The translations under genes and the position numbers were made by a program. This document shows, in pieces, positions 1-7,751 of a DNA stretch of 43,470 bases; positions within the stretch are counted from its first letter, which is position 1; each line of letters opens with the position of its first letter. Source of the DNA: CAZABS01 sp964483635. GTDB lineage: Bacteria; Patescibacteriota; Minisyncoccia; Moranbacterales; UBA1568. The notes beneath the pieces were generated by a model. That model searched no databases, was not told the origin of the DNA, and worked only from the letters and a program-made list of their open reading frames with translations. The stretch lies in NCBI GenBank assembly GCA_964483635.1, contig CAZABS010000003.1, positions 1 through 43,470 on the forward strand. The letters are read 5' to 3'.

Positions 1-12
1 GGCTGAGAGCAC

Positions 13-468
13 TTATTTTACCGAGAGAATTTCGTATTTCACATTCCCCGCAGGTGCAGCTACGGTGACTGTATCACCCTTGGATTTTCCCATAAATTCT
101 CGGCCAATGGGTGACTCACTCGAAATTTTCCCATGAAGCGGATCCACCTCATTTGAACCGACGATCTCAAAATTCATTTCTTTCCCATGCATCTTCACGG
201 TAAGTGTTGAACCGATCTGTACGGTTGACGATTTTTTGTGCGGAGCTGCTACCACAGACTCTTTCAAAACTGCTTCGAGCTCGGCAATCCGAGTTTCATT
301 TTCATTCTGACGACGTTTCGCCTCACTGTACTCAGCGTTCTCAGAAAGGTCTCCTTGTTCCTTAGCTTCCTTGATAGCCTCGGCGATTTCTTGACGAAGA
401 GCCGTCTTGCGTTCCTCGAGTTCGGTCGTAAGCTTCTTCAGTCCTTCTTCGGTAAATATTTTAGCCAT
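13..468 (-). CDS. greA: Transcription elongation factor GreA
   Basis: This 151-residue protein has the length and layout of GreA, which rescues backtracked RNA polymerase by stimulating cleavage of the nascent transcript. Residues 1-75 form the long antiparallel coiled coil, including the conserved acidic tip region GDLSENAEY at about 39-47. The rest is the FKBP-like C-terminal domain, with the family motif SPIGREFMGK near 119-128. The start ATG follows a weak GAGAA purine stretch. The gene lies 112 bp downstream of the mrdA stop and has its own promoter (525-553), so it is probably a separate transcription unit. I see no terminator before the window edge. The identification is secure from sequence. 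Confidence 0.97.
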   Translation of the reverse strand: MAKIFTEEGLKKLTTELEERKTALRQEIAEAIKEAKEQGDLSENAEYSEAKRRQNENETRIAELEAVLKESVVAAPHKKSSTVQIGSTLTVKMHGKEMNFEIVGSNEVDPLHGKISSESPIGREFMGKSKGDTVTVAAPAGNVKYEILSVK

Positions 469-493
469 GTTCTCAAATTATTTTTGCTTAGTG

Positions 494-512
494 GTGTCAA
501 AAAAAATGACAC
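494..512 (-). repeat. Inverted repeat in the greA leader
   Basis: GTGTCA and TGACAC form a perfect 6-bp inverted repeat around seven A residues (T on the minus strand). It lies between the greA -10 box and the greA start codon, inside the predicted 5' UTR. It could be a leader hairpin or an operator half-site pair. It is too short to assign. Confidence 0.4.
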
Positions 513-524
513 ACGATGCCCCCC

Positions 525-553
525 ATGGTACGCTTTCGCGCACACCTTGTCAA
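525..553 (-). promoter_or_regulatory. Promoter of greA
   Basis: On the minus strand TTGACA (548-553) is separated by 17 bp from TACCAT (525-530), a good sigma70-type match. It predicts a leader of about 50 nt ahead of greA. It lies just past the mrdA stop codon. Confidence 0.65.
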
Positions 554-580
554 CAGTCACACTCAGGGCTCTAACAAGCC

Positions 581-2455
581 CTATTCGGGACGAGAGAAAT
601 ACCACGAGAGAATGTCCTTGGTGATAGGCACGGCATTGTACCCCTCTTCTCCCTGTCCCTCAACCAGAATTATCATCGCAAGCGTAGGGTTTGTATACGG
701 CGCAAAGGAGACAAACCAACCATGTGTCTTTTCTTCATTTCCAAACTGTGCCGTCCCGGTTTTCCCCGCCACCTCGACTGGGAGATCTCGCAAACTCTGT
801 GCCGTCCCCCCGGTGATTGTCTCACGCATCCCCTCACGAACAACTTTGAGAATCGAATCTGAAACAACCTTTTCCGTAATTACCTTGGGATGAATGGGTA
901 TCAAACGACCATCGAGGTATCGCACAGCCTGAGCCACATGAGGTTCATACAGCGTACCGCCATTCGCAATAGTAGCGATCGTATTGGTGATTTGAAGCGG
1001 AGTTGCCGTGATGAATCCCTGCCCGATGGCTGCATGATAGTCATCACCAATATACCAACGCTCACCAAAATGTTCTTTTTTCCACTCGGCATCTGGAATC
1101 GTTCCCGTGACTTCTCCTGGTAAATCAATTCCCGAGAGTTTGCCATATCCAAATAGATTCGCGTACTTTTTCATTCGATTGATTCCAAGCCCAGTGATAC
1201 TTCCATGACCACCGCCGAGTGTGTAAAAATACACGTCACTCGAGACAGCAATTGCTTTCCGCAAATCAGTAAATCCATGCGCTTTCCAATCACCAAAGAA
1301 AAATTTTCCAACCGAGAGTCCTCCCCGACTTTCAATACTCGTGGCCGGAGTAATGATGCCTTCAGCGAGTGCTGCAGCCGCGATCATCGGTTTGAACGTT
1401 GATCCTGGCGGATACGCGCCAGAAATGACTCGATTAAAAAGCGGTTTTCCAGAATCATTTATAAGTGATTGGTACTCACTTGTTTCAATTCCCCGTGCAA
1501 ACAAATTATTGTCATACGCTGGAATAGAAACAAGCGCCCGAACCGCTCCATCTCGAGGATCGAGTGCCACTGCTGCTGCCTGATTGAGATGGTGTGCTTT
1601 GAGCCAACTCACCAATGTTTCATGAATTTTCTTTTGAAGCTCGGCATCAATATTAAGTAATACATCATTCCCTTGAGTTGGTGGCAAAATTCCGAGTGAT
1701 CGCTTGATGTGCCCAAGAGCATCCACCTCAACTTCTTCACGGCCATGAAGGCCACGGAGAGCTCCTTCATATTGTTTCTCTATTCCTTGTTTTCCGATAG
1801 AATCTGTTAATAAATACTCGGGATGAAGAGTGAGTTCTTCGGATCGAATTTTCCCTTCATAGCCCAACAGGTGAGAAAAGATTGACCCACCCTTGTATTC
1901 TCGCCGAGCAGACTTCTGAAGTTCAAGCCCCGGCAACTCTTTTTGCTGATTGATCGTAAGAATTATCTCCCGCTGACTCAAATTGTCCTTGAGTGGTAAC
2001 GCGACATGCGTAGCCATTCCATGAAGGATTTCTTGCCAATCTTCCTCTGGAATCTCAAACAAATTACGAATTGTACTCAACACTCCGGCGCGTGCCTCTG
2101 CAGATTCTGGTAAACGAGATGGCAATAGAAAGGCGTTGACACTCGGAACGTTCTCCACCAAAGCGGTACCATACCGATCATAAATTATTCCCCTCGGCGC
2201 CGCCAAAATACGCGCACGTAAACTATTGGATGTAGCTACCCGTTGATAATATGCCCCCTCAAACACATTGAGATACACAATCCGTCCACCAAGAAAAATC
2301 ATGACACCCAATATCATCCACCAATAAAAGCGCTGGGGTCGACGAGAAATTGGCCATTCCAAGACGCCTGCATCTTTCTTTCCGAGCGTCAACACCGCAT
2401 CGTCAATCTCTGAAGCGGCACTGCGGTTTTTCGATGAGTGAAGATAGTGTTTCAT
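581..2455 (-). CDS. mrdA: Penicillin-binding protein 2 (elongation transpeptidase)
   Basis: This 624-residue class B penicillin-binding protein cross-links peptidoglycan during lateral growth. A single membrane segment lies at about 44-64 after a cytoplasmic tail. The non-catalytic dimerisation domain follows, including the APRGIIYDRYG motif near 86. The transpeptidase domain holds all three active-site motifs: STFK at 352-355 with the nucleophile Ser352, SSD at 405-407 (Ser-x-Asp as in PBP2 rather than Ser-x-Asn), and KTG at 565-567. It is the last gene of mreB-mreC-mreD-mrdA and starts 3 bp after the mreD stop, the classic rod-shape order. FtsI elsewhere in the window is the septal paralogue. 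A 6-bp hairpin (565-582) covers the stop codon but lacks a T tract. Confidence 0.95.
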   Translation of the reverse strand: MKHYLHSSKNRSAASEIDDAVLTLGKKDAGVLEWPISRRPQRFYWWMILGVMIFLGGRIVYLNVFEGAYYQRVATSNSLRARILAAPRGIIYDRYGTALVENVPSVNAFLLPSRLPESAEARAGVLSTIRNLFEIPEEDWQEILHGMATHVALPLKDNLSQREIILTINQQKELPGLELQKSARREYKGGSIFSHLLGYEGKIRSEELTLHPEYLLTDSIGKQGIEKQYEGALRGLHGREEVEVDALGHIKRSLGILPPTQGNDVLLNIDAELQKKIHETLVSWLKAHHLNQAAAVALDPRDGAVRALVSIPAYDNNLFARGIETSEYQSLINDSGKPLFNRVISGAYPPGSTFKPMIAAAALAEGIITPATSIESRGGLSVGKFFFGDWKAHGFTDLRKAIAVSSDVYFYTLGGGHGSITGLGINRMKKYANLFGYGKLSGIDLPGEVTGTIPDAEWKKEHFGERWYIGDDYHAAIGQGFITATPLQITNTIATIANGGTLYEPHVAQAVRYLDGRLIPIHPKVITEKVVSDSILKVVREGMRETITGGTAQSLRDLPVEVAGKTGTAQFGNEEKTHGWFVSFAPYTNPTLAMIILVEGQGEEGYNAVPITKDILSWYFSRPE

Positions 2456-2458
2456 AGA

Positions 2459-2977
2459 TTAGGCGTGACGCAATCCACGAAATTGGGATCGTTGTGCCTC
2501 TTGAACTCGACCTTCAAACCATTGGACTAAAAGAAAAATTGGCGAGAATACCAAGAGAATCATCCCAAAATCAACCAGCTGATACAACCAACCCGCAAGC
2601 ATGGTAGCTCCCATAATCGAAAGAAGACTCATCCCCAATACGGAAACACTCGCGACCAACAATCCGAGCAGGAACAATCCCATCCCAGTATGTTCAAAAA
2701 TGAATCGGCGCGACACAAAACTCACGAGATACGCTAACGTAATGCCGACCAGCACAATAACCGTCACTTCACCAGCACGGAGCACATCATAGAAAACCAA
2801 GAGCAACCCCCATTCAACGACGCTTGTTCGAAACCCTCTCACCAAAACAAGCGAGGCGACAACACTCAAGAGCATCCCAGGAACAGCACTCTGAGGAAAT
2901 AAAACATTGACAAAAGAGAACTGTATCAGAATGACGAGTCCGAGAAAGCTTACCCTCCACCAAAAAAGCTTTAGCAT
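2459..2977 (-). CDS. mreD: Rod shape-determining membrane protein MreD
   Basis: A 172-residue, strongly hydrophobic protein with about five predicted membrane segments. MreD sequences diverge widely, so the call rests mainly on position: it lies between mreC and mrdA with 3-5 bp spacers, and its size and topology fit. In the elongasome MreD links MreC and the cytoskeletal MreB to the wall synthases in the membrane. I see no clear catalytic motif, as expected for the family. Confidence 0.85.
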   Translation of the reverse strand: MLKLFWWRVSFLGLVILIQFSFVNVLFPQSAVPGMLLSVVASLVLVRGFRTSVVEWGLLLVFYDVLRAGEVTVIVLVGITLAYLVSFVSRRFIFEHTGMGLFLLGLLVASVSVLGMSLLSIMGATMLAGWLYQLVDFGMILLVFSPIFLLVQWFEGRVQEAQRSQFRGLRHA

Positions 2978-2982
2978 ACGTG

Positions 2983-3795
2983 TTACGGTTTCAAAACCAT
3001 CACTGCTCGAAGCGTATCGAAACGAAGCGGAGAAACAACAATCGCTTGTTGAAAAAGCCGATCCACAGAAGGACGAACGCTCTCAATAGTCCCGATGAGA
3101 ATACCAGCTGGAATACTATCCCCGAGACCAGTGCTGACGACTGCTTCACCGGGCCTGAGATTTTCGCGTTGCAGTGCTAAATCAAAAATCATTCCCAATC
3201 CATGATCTCCGCGAATAATACCTTGCTCTGCGGTCGTCGAAAGAGCAGCACTCACCACGGTTTCGGGATGGGGAAGAAGTCTCACTTCAGAAGTTCCTGG
3301 AGAAACGCGGATCACTTTTCCCACCAGAACTCCACCCTCTCCAAGCACCGGCAAACCCTCTTCCATACTACTCGCTGTCCCACGATTGATGAGTATGGTT
3401 GTCGCAACCCCACTTCCCTCTCGTCCAATCACTTCAGCATAAACAAACTGTTTTTCGGAACCCTCATCAAAATGCACCAATTCACGCAGCGTTTGATTTT
3501 CTCGCCGAAGAAATTCTAGGTTGGCAACTTCAGTTTTGAGTCGGATATTCTCAGTTGTCAGCGAAGCATGTTCTTGCTTCAAGGTACTCAATGAATCCAC
3601 AAAATGTACCACTTCATGAATTTCATAAGCACTCCATGACAGAATTCCCGCTACCGGACGAAAGAGCGTCCCGAGGACATTGCTGAGCGGATCAAAAAGC
3701 CATCGAGGATTCCACCACAGAAAAAAAAGTGTCACGAGTATCAACCAGAAAGCGACTACAAAGCGACGGCCTGAAAATCGGGAGGAAATTCCCAT
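2983..3795 (-). CDS. mreC: Rod shape-determining protein MreC
   Basis: This 270-residue protein has the MreC plan. It has a short cytoplasmic N-terminus, one membrane anchor at about 12-30, a coiled coil around 65-105, and a periplasmic beta-rich part containing VIGREGSG near 123 and the conserved VSTGLGDSIPAG segment near 220. MreC scaffolds PBP2 and activates it during elongation. It sits 5 bp after mreB and 5 bp before mreD and is almost certainly co-transcribed with both. Confidence 0.93.
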   Translation of the reverse strand: MGISSRFSGRRFVVAFWLILVTLFFLWWNPRWLFDPLSNVLGTLFRPVAGILSWSAYEIHEVVHFVDSLSTLKQEHASLTTENIRLKTEVANLEFLRRENQTLRELVHFDEGSEKQFVYAEVIGREGSGVATTILINRGTASSMEEGLPVLGEGGVLVGKVIRVSPGTSEVRLLPHPETVVSAALSTTAEQGIIRGDHGLGMIFDLALQRENLRPGEAVVSTGLGDSIPAGILIGTIESVRPSVDRLFQQAIVVSPLRFDTLRAVMVLKP

Positions 3796-3800
3796 ACGTA

Positions 3801-4889
3801 TTAATTCAATGGTTTCCCTTGTTTATCTTCAATAAGCACTTCCGCCAGCGTTTCCATATCATCGAGAACAATCCCCGTCCCACGAACCACGGCGGTCAGC
3901 GGATCCTCTACCGTGCGTACCGGAATTCCCGTCTGATTCGCAATCAAGGTATCCAATCCTCGGATCAGACTCCCACCGCCCGAAAGGACAATTCCTCGCT
4001 GCATCACATCTGAGAGAAGTTCTGGCGGAGTTTCTTCGATAACAGTTTTGATATTGTTTACAATCATCCGAATAGAACGCGAGAGCGCTTCTCGAATATG
4101 ATCATCGGTCACAACAACCTCTTTGGGCAATCCCGAGACGAGATCTCGGCCGCGAATGGACGCTCTGAGCTGTTCCTTCAGCGGAAAGGCACTCCCGATA
4201 CCAATCTTCACTTCTTCAGCAGTTTTCTCGCCAACCAGTAGGTTGAATTCATTACGACAGAAACGGACAATATCCTCATTCATTTCGTCTCCTGCGATCC
4301 GAAGACTCCGTGAAATAACCACACCCCCCAAGGAAATCACTGCGATCTCGCAGGTTCCTCCCCCAATATCTACCACCATATTTCCTGCGGCATCAATCAC
4401 CGGAAGACGCGCTCCAATAGCCGCTGCCATCGGTTCATCAATAAGAAACGCTTGACGTGCACCCGCATTGGTCGCTGCGTCAATTACCGCTCTTTTTTCG
4501 ACTTCGGTTACCCCCGATGGTATACCAATCAAAATACGTGGACGACGTAAGAATTTAAAACTCCCCTCGGTAACCTTACCGATAAAATATCGGAGCATCT
4601 CTTGGGTAATCTCAAAATCAGAAACCACTCCATCAACCAGCGGGCGTGTGGCGACGATATGACTCGGTGTTTTCCCAACCATTTTTTTGGCTTCACGGCC
4701 AATGGCTAAAATTTGACCCGTGCGCGTGTTTACCGCCACCACTGAAGGCTCGTTGATGACGATGCCTCGACCACGAACGTAGACCAAAGTATTGGCCGTT
4801 CCCAAATCGACACCAATATCCTGAGACCAATGAGTAAAATACTTCTTGAAAAGTGAATCAATATATTTTTTTGGCCACAAAAAAGCCAT
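3801..4889 (-). CDS. mreB: Rod shape-determining actin homologue MreB
   Basis: This 362-residue protein is a bacterial actin that forms membrane-associated filaments and positions the elongation machinery. The phosphate-1 loop GVDLGTANT lies near 27-35 and the phosphate-2 motif VVDIGGGTCEIAV near 172-184. The adenosine motif LSGGGSLIRGLD lies near 314-325. The N-terminus carries about 22 extra residues rich in aromatic and basic residues, which could form an amphipathic membrane-binding helix. It is the first gene of the mreBCD-mrdA operon, with a promoter at 4916-4944. Confidence 0.97.
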   Translation of the reverse strand: MAFLWPKKYIDSLFKKYFTHWSQDIGVDLGTANTLVYVRGRGIVINEPSVVAVNTRTGQILAIGREAKKMVGKTPSHIVATRPLVDGVVSDFEITQEMLRYFIGKVTEGSFKFLRRPRILIGIPSGVTEVEKRAVIDAATNAGARQAFLIDEPMAAAIGARLPVIDAAGNMVVDIGGGTCEIAVISLGGVVISRSLRIAGDEMNEDIVRFCRNEFNLLVGEKTAEEVKIGIGSAFPLKEQLRASIRGRDLVSGLPKEVVVTDDHIREALSRSIRMIVNNIKTVIEETPPELLSDVMQRGIVLSGGGSLIRGLDTLIANQTGIPVRTVEDPLTAVVRGTGIVLDDMETLAEVLIEDKQGKPLN

Positions 4890-4915
4890 AGAAGCAATAT
4901 CAAAAGATACTCCCT

Positions 4916-4944
4916 AGGATAGCATTTTTCTCCTCTCTACTCAA
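4916..4944 (-). promoter_or_regulatory. Promoter of mreBCD-mrdA
   Basis: Minus strand TTGAGT (4939-4944), a 17-bp spacer and TATCCT (4916-4921), preceded by TGC (extended -10). The predicted leader is about 20 nt and has no obvious Shine-Dalgarno sequence before mreB. Confidence 0.65.
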
Positions 4945-4986
4945 GTCAGAAAAAATCAGGTGTATGTACCTACTCCGCGAAAAACC

Positions 4987-5340
4987 CTACTCGTCGTCGC
5001 GATCAATAAGCCAGTCAATAATAGTCATGAGCGCCGAGAGAATGAGGCCTCCGACGACAGCCATCCAAAACCCGTGTACTTCAAATCCCTTTACGACCCC
5101 TCCAAGGAGCCAGAGGAGAAATCCATTGATAATGAAAGTAAAAAGCCCCAAAGTGAGTAAATTGATTGGGAGAGTGAGGAGCAGTAAAATTGGCTTCATT
5201 GTAAAAGCTAAGAGTCCCCACAAAAGCGCAAGCAATACAGCGGTTTTCCAATTCGCAATTGAGATTCCCGGTACAAAATGCGCTACCACCCAAAACGCCC
5301 CGGCCGTCAGTGCCCAACGAAGTAAGAGCATCATACTCAA
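4987..5340 (-). CDS. Small four-helix membrane protein, phage-holin superfamily IV (YvlD-like)
   Basis: A 117-residue, very hydrophobic protein with four predicted membrane helices and a charged DRDDE C-terminus. The pattern of a short helix, an NWKTA segment, two helices around KPILLLLTLPINLLTLG, then an FIINGFLLWLL helix, is typical of the 'mycobacterial 4-TM phage holin / YvlD' family. In cellular genomes these are not phage proteins; their function is poorly known and often linked to envelope stress. It starts 38 bp after the rfbD stop and is probably the last gene of the rhamnose operon. Confidence 0.75.
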   Translation of the reverse strand: MSMMLLLRWALTAGAFWVVAHFVPGISIANWKTAVLLALLWGLLAFTMKPILLLLTLPINLLTLGLFTFIINGFLLWLLGGVVKGFEVHGFWMAVVGGLILSALMTIIDWLIDRDDE

Positions 5341-5378
5341 TAAAATTACGAATTACTGACAATTACCTTCTTACCCTC

Positions 5379-6269
5379 TTAGTATACACCTTTTTCAAAA
5401 TTCATTTGCTCCCGAAGAAATTCTTCGAGTGCCTCGGTGTATGGTCGAAGAGAGAGAAATTTTGTATTCCGAAGCTCGGAAGAATGCGGGCGCTTGGCCG
5501 GTCGCAGAAAATCATTTGCACTCACTCCCTTCACCACGATATCGACGCTGGCTTGTCGAAAGAGTTCCTTTGCCGCCTCATACCAGGTCACCGCTCCACT
5601 ATTCACAAGGTGATAGATCCCAAAAGGTTTTTTCTCTTCAACCAGTACTTTTGTTGCGAGCGCTAAATCGGGAGCATAGGTAAAACAGCTTTTTTCATCA
5701 TCCACTACCGAAATTTCTTTTTTCCCACGAGCAAGATCGAGCATTTTTTCAAAGAAACACATTTTTCCGAGGGGAGAGATGGATGGTTTCCCAAAAAGTT
5801 TAGAGAGACGAACAAGATAGTATGACTCGCCAGCTGCCAGGAGCTGTTTCTCTCCTTCTCTCTTTGAGTGGCCATACTTTGAAAGTGGATGTGCCACAGC
5901 ATCTTCGGTGTATCCCTCTTCCGATAATCCATCAAATACATAGTCTGTAGAGTAATGCACCAGGGTCGCCCTCATGTCTCGGGCTAGGCATGCCAAAAAT
6001 CCCGGGACTTCGCTATTGAGTTTCAATGCTTTTTGATATTCCTCTTCACTTTCTTCACAGGCATCAACAGCGTTGTAGGCAACCGCATTCAAGATGAGTG
6101 CTGGTGACAACATTCGAATTTTTTCTTCTGTTTGAGGAAAGTCCGTAACATCAATATCCTCGTAGTCCCACGCGACCACAGCATAAAATGAATCTGCACG
6201 ATACACTCTCGTGAGCTCTTGCCCGAGCATCCCCTCGGCTCCGAGAATCAGGACTGTATTTTTGTTCAT
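5379..6269 (-). CDS. rfbD: dTDP-4-dehydrorhamnose reductase
   Basis: This NADPH-dependent short-chain dehydrogenase-type protein catalyses the last step of dTDP-L-rhamnose synthesis. The N-terminal nucleotide motif is LGAEGMLGQEL. STDYVFDG and the YGHSK catalytic Tyr-x3-Lys follow mid-protein. I place the start at the ATG at 6269 (296 aa), because it overlaps the NUDIX stop as ATGA and begins right before the Rossmann strand. A longer reading adds nine residues with no homology. It works with rfbC and rfbB upstream; rfbA (the thymidylyltransferase) is not in the window. Confidence 0.93.
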   Translation of the reverse strand: MNKNTVLILGAEGMLGQELTRVYRADSFYAVVAWDYEDIDVTDFPQTEEKIRMLSPALILNAVAYNAVDACEESEEEYQKALKLNSEVPGFLACLARDMRATLVHYSTDYVFDGLSEEGYTEDAVAHPLSKYGHSKREGEKQLLAAGESYYLVRLSKLFGKPSISPLGKMCFFEKMLDLARGKKEISVVDDEKSCFTYAPDLALATKVLVEEKKPFGIYHLVNSGAVTWYEAAKELFRQASVDIVVKGVSANDFLRPAKRPHSSELRNTKFLSLRPYTEALEEFLREQMNFEKGVY

Positions 6270-6739
6270 AGCATTTCTCTCCAGTGAAAGAAGCACTGAA
6301 GAACCTGATCAAACCCGGGAAGCAACTTGAGTTTTTTCGCCTCTTTTGGAAATATCCAGCGACACTGCTGCGCTTCCCAATCAAGTCGCACCTCATTGCT
6401 TTCTACCTTCACTAATACTGGATGAACAATCCAGGTCTTCTTGTATTTGGATGCCTCTTGATGAAAAATATCTCCCCTTTTAAGAGAAAGTATTTGTTTC
6501 CGATTGATCCCAAGCTCCTCCCGGAGCTCATCGAACACTTTTTCCTCAAAACTGCGCTGGTCATCCAAAAATCCAGAAATACCGTTCCAGTAGCCAGGAT
6601 ACAGTCGCATCCCCGCGCTTCGTTTAACAATTAAGATCTTCCGTCCATGTTGAACAATGCAATTGATCACTGGACAATAACGTATATCGGTAAAATCAAC
6701 CTGTCCTGGTTTCGGTACAAATTTCGGTTGCCCCTTCAT
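6266..6739 (-). CDS. NUDIX hydrolase with a degenerate NUDIX box
   Basis: A 157-residue NUDIX-fold protein of the kind that cleaves nucleoside diphosphates linked to other groups. The box runs from Gly56 to Ile78 but departs from G-x5-E-x7-REUxEExGU: the first Glu is Arg62 and the Arg is Asp70. The metal-binding core Glu71, Glu74, Glu75 and Gly77 is kept. Activity is therefore plausible but the substrate is unknown. It overlaps the MazG-like gene upstream and rfbD downstream by ATGA, so all three are translationally coupled. This context favours nucleotide clean-up or nucleotide-sugar control, but that is inference. Confidence 0.85.
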   Translation of the reverse strand: MKGQPKFVPKPGQVDFTDIRYCPVINCIVQHGRKILIVKRSAGMRLYPGYWNGISGFLDDQRSFEEKVFDELREELGINRKQILSLKRGDIFHQEASKYKKTWIVHPVLVKVESNEVRLDWEAQQCRWIFPKEAKKLKLLPGFDQVLQCFFHWREML

Positions 6740-7068
6740 AATTCCTTATTATGCTTTTCCCGAATTTTCTTTACTTTCCGACCAGCTATTTTCATAACAT
6801 CAACGTCCAATGCTTTGGCCAAGAGAAAGAGACAAATGAGGCAATCAGAAAATTCATCTTCCAAGGTTTCCCGATCAGCTTTCTTCAATTTCGATTGCCG
6901 TTGATCGCCGGAAGATGAGAGCACTTCGCTGCAGAGTTCCCCATACTCTTCTCCGAGTTTGATAGCGCGCGAAAAAATCCGCTCACGCTCGGTTTGCTTG
7001 CGTTTCCCGAGGCTCCGAAAAAAAGCATCTTGCTCAGCAATAAATTTCTGAAATTCTTCAATAGTCAT
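6736..7068 (-). CDS. MazG-like nucleotide pyrophosphohydrolase
   Basis: An all-alpha protein of 110 residues with the MazG metal-binding pattern: EExxE at 40-44 and ExxD at 72-75 in two helices. Such enzymes hydrolyse (d)NTPs to monophosphates and pyrophosphate, often to remove damaged nucleotides. I chose ATG at 7068, just after the peptidase stop at 7073. A TTG start five codons earlier would overlap that gene. The stop overlaps the NUDIX start as ATGA. Family membership is good; the exact substrate is not deducible. Confidence 0.82.
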   Translation of the reverse strand: MTIEEFQKFIAEQDAFFRSLGKRKQTERERIFSRAIKLGEEYGELCSEVLSSSGDQRQSKLKKADRETLEDEFSDCLICLFLLAKALDVDVMKIAGRKVKKIREKHNKEL

Positions 7069-7072
7069 AAGG

Positions 7073-7651
7073 TTATTTTTCAAGGATAAAATATTCCCCC
7101 TCCGTCACTACCTCAATTTTTCCATCTGCCACCTTGAGTGCCGAAGCATCATCCAGAGCATAGAGAGGGAATGTGAATTTCTTCCCGGCAGTTTCACGAA
7201 TTATATCTTCCCGCATTCGAGAGAAAAATGACGAATTTAAATGAGGGAGAAAATGGCAGTTCACTAACCCAATCGAAGGATAGAGTTCGCCTTCAAAAGC
7301 TTCCTCGGGGTAAATAATATTGAGCGCTTCGCGTTCAAGAAACTGGCTTATATACATTGATCCAGCACTAATACCCATATAGACTCGCGTCTCGAGGAGC
7401 TTGGCGAGGTGTACTCCGCAGCCAGAGATTTGCATTGTCCGAGCGAGATATTGTTCGCTCCCACCTCCGACACAGATAAGATCAACTGCCTCGAGTCTCG
7501 GAAGCCACTGTGTTTTTTCAAGAGCTGCTATATCAATAATATCAACAAACGAAAATTTCCTCTCTCGAAAGTAGTTCATGTCTTCTATAAGCCACGTCTT
7601 ATCTTCTGTATAATAATTGGCTGCAGTCGGAATAAACGCCACTTTCGTTTC
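7073..7651 (-). CDS. Peptidase S51 family protein (peptidase E-like), N-terminus lost in gap
   Basis: The visible 192 residues match the S51 serine peptidase fold (dipeptidase E / cyanophycinase group). The nucleophile motif GISAGSMY has the catalytic Ser after a strand. VCGGGSEQYL-like glycine-rich turns precede it, and CHFLPHLNS supplies a candidate catalytic His. The family usually hydrolyses Asp-X dipeptides. Relative to a typical ~230-residue member, about 30-40 N-terminal residues are missing into the N gap, so the start codon is not visible. It is in the rhamnose operon and is followed 4 bp later by the MazG-like gene. Confidence 0.82.
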   Translation of the reverse strand, partial: ETKVAFIPTAANYYTEDKTWLIEDMNYFRERKFSFVDIIDIAALEKTQWLPRLEAVDLICVGGGSEQYLARTMQISGCGVHLAKLLETRVYMGISAGSMYISQFLEREALNIIYPEEAFEGELYPSIGLVNCHFLPHLNSSFFSRMREDIIRETAGKKFTFPLYALDDASALKVADGKIEVVTEGEYFILEK

Positions 7652-7751
7652 NNNNNNNNNNNNNNNNNNNNNNNNNNNNNNNNNNNNNNNNNNNNNNNNN
7701 NNNNNNNNNNNNNNNNNNNNNNNNNNNNNNNNNNNNNNNNNNNNNNNNNNN
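7652..7751. other. Assembly gap (100 N)
   Basis: Exactly 100 N, the conventional placeholder for a scaffold gap of unknown size. It removes the last residues of rfbB and the N-terminus of the S51 gene. Reading frames that run through the N are artefacts. Whether a further gene such as rfbA lies here cannot be told. Confidence 0.99.

Noticed and set aside
565..582. AGGGCT/AGCCCT hairpin at the mrdA stop as a terminator
   Set aside because: Only 6 bp, no T tract on either strand, and it overlaps the stop codon.
238..893. Plus-strand ORFs opposite greA and mrdA, and similar long ORFs opposite other genes (for example 8047-8682, 12645-13142)
   Set aside because: They are shadows of confidently identified minus-strand genes and have low-complexity or non-protein-like composition.
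4959..4985. AGGT/ACCT palindrome with T run after the 4-TM gene as a terminator
   Set aside because: The stem is only 4 bp; too weak to list.
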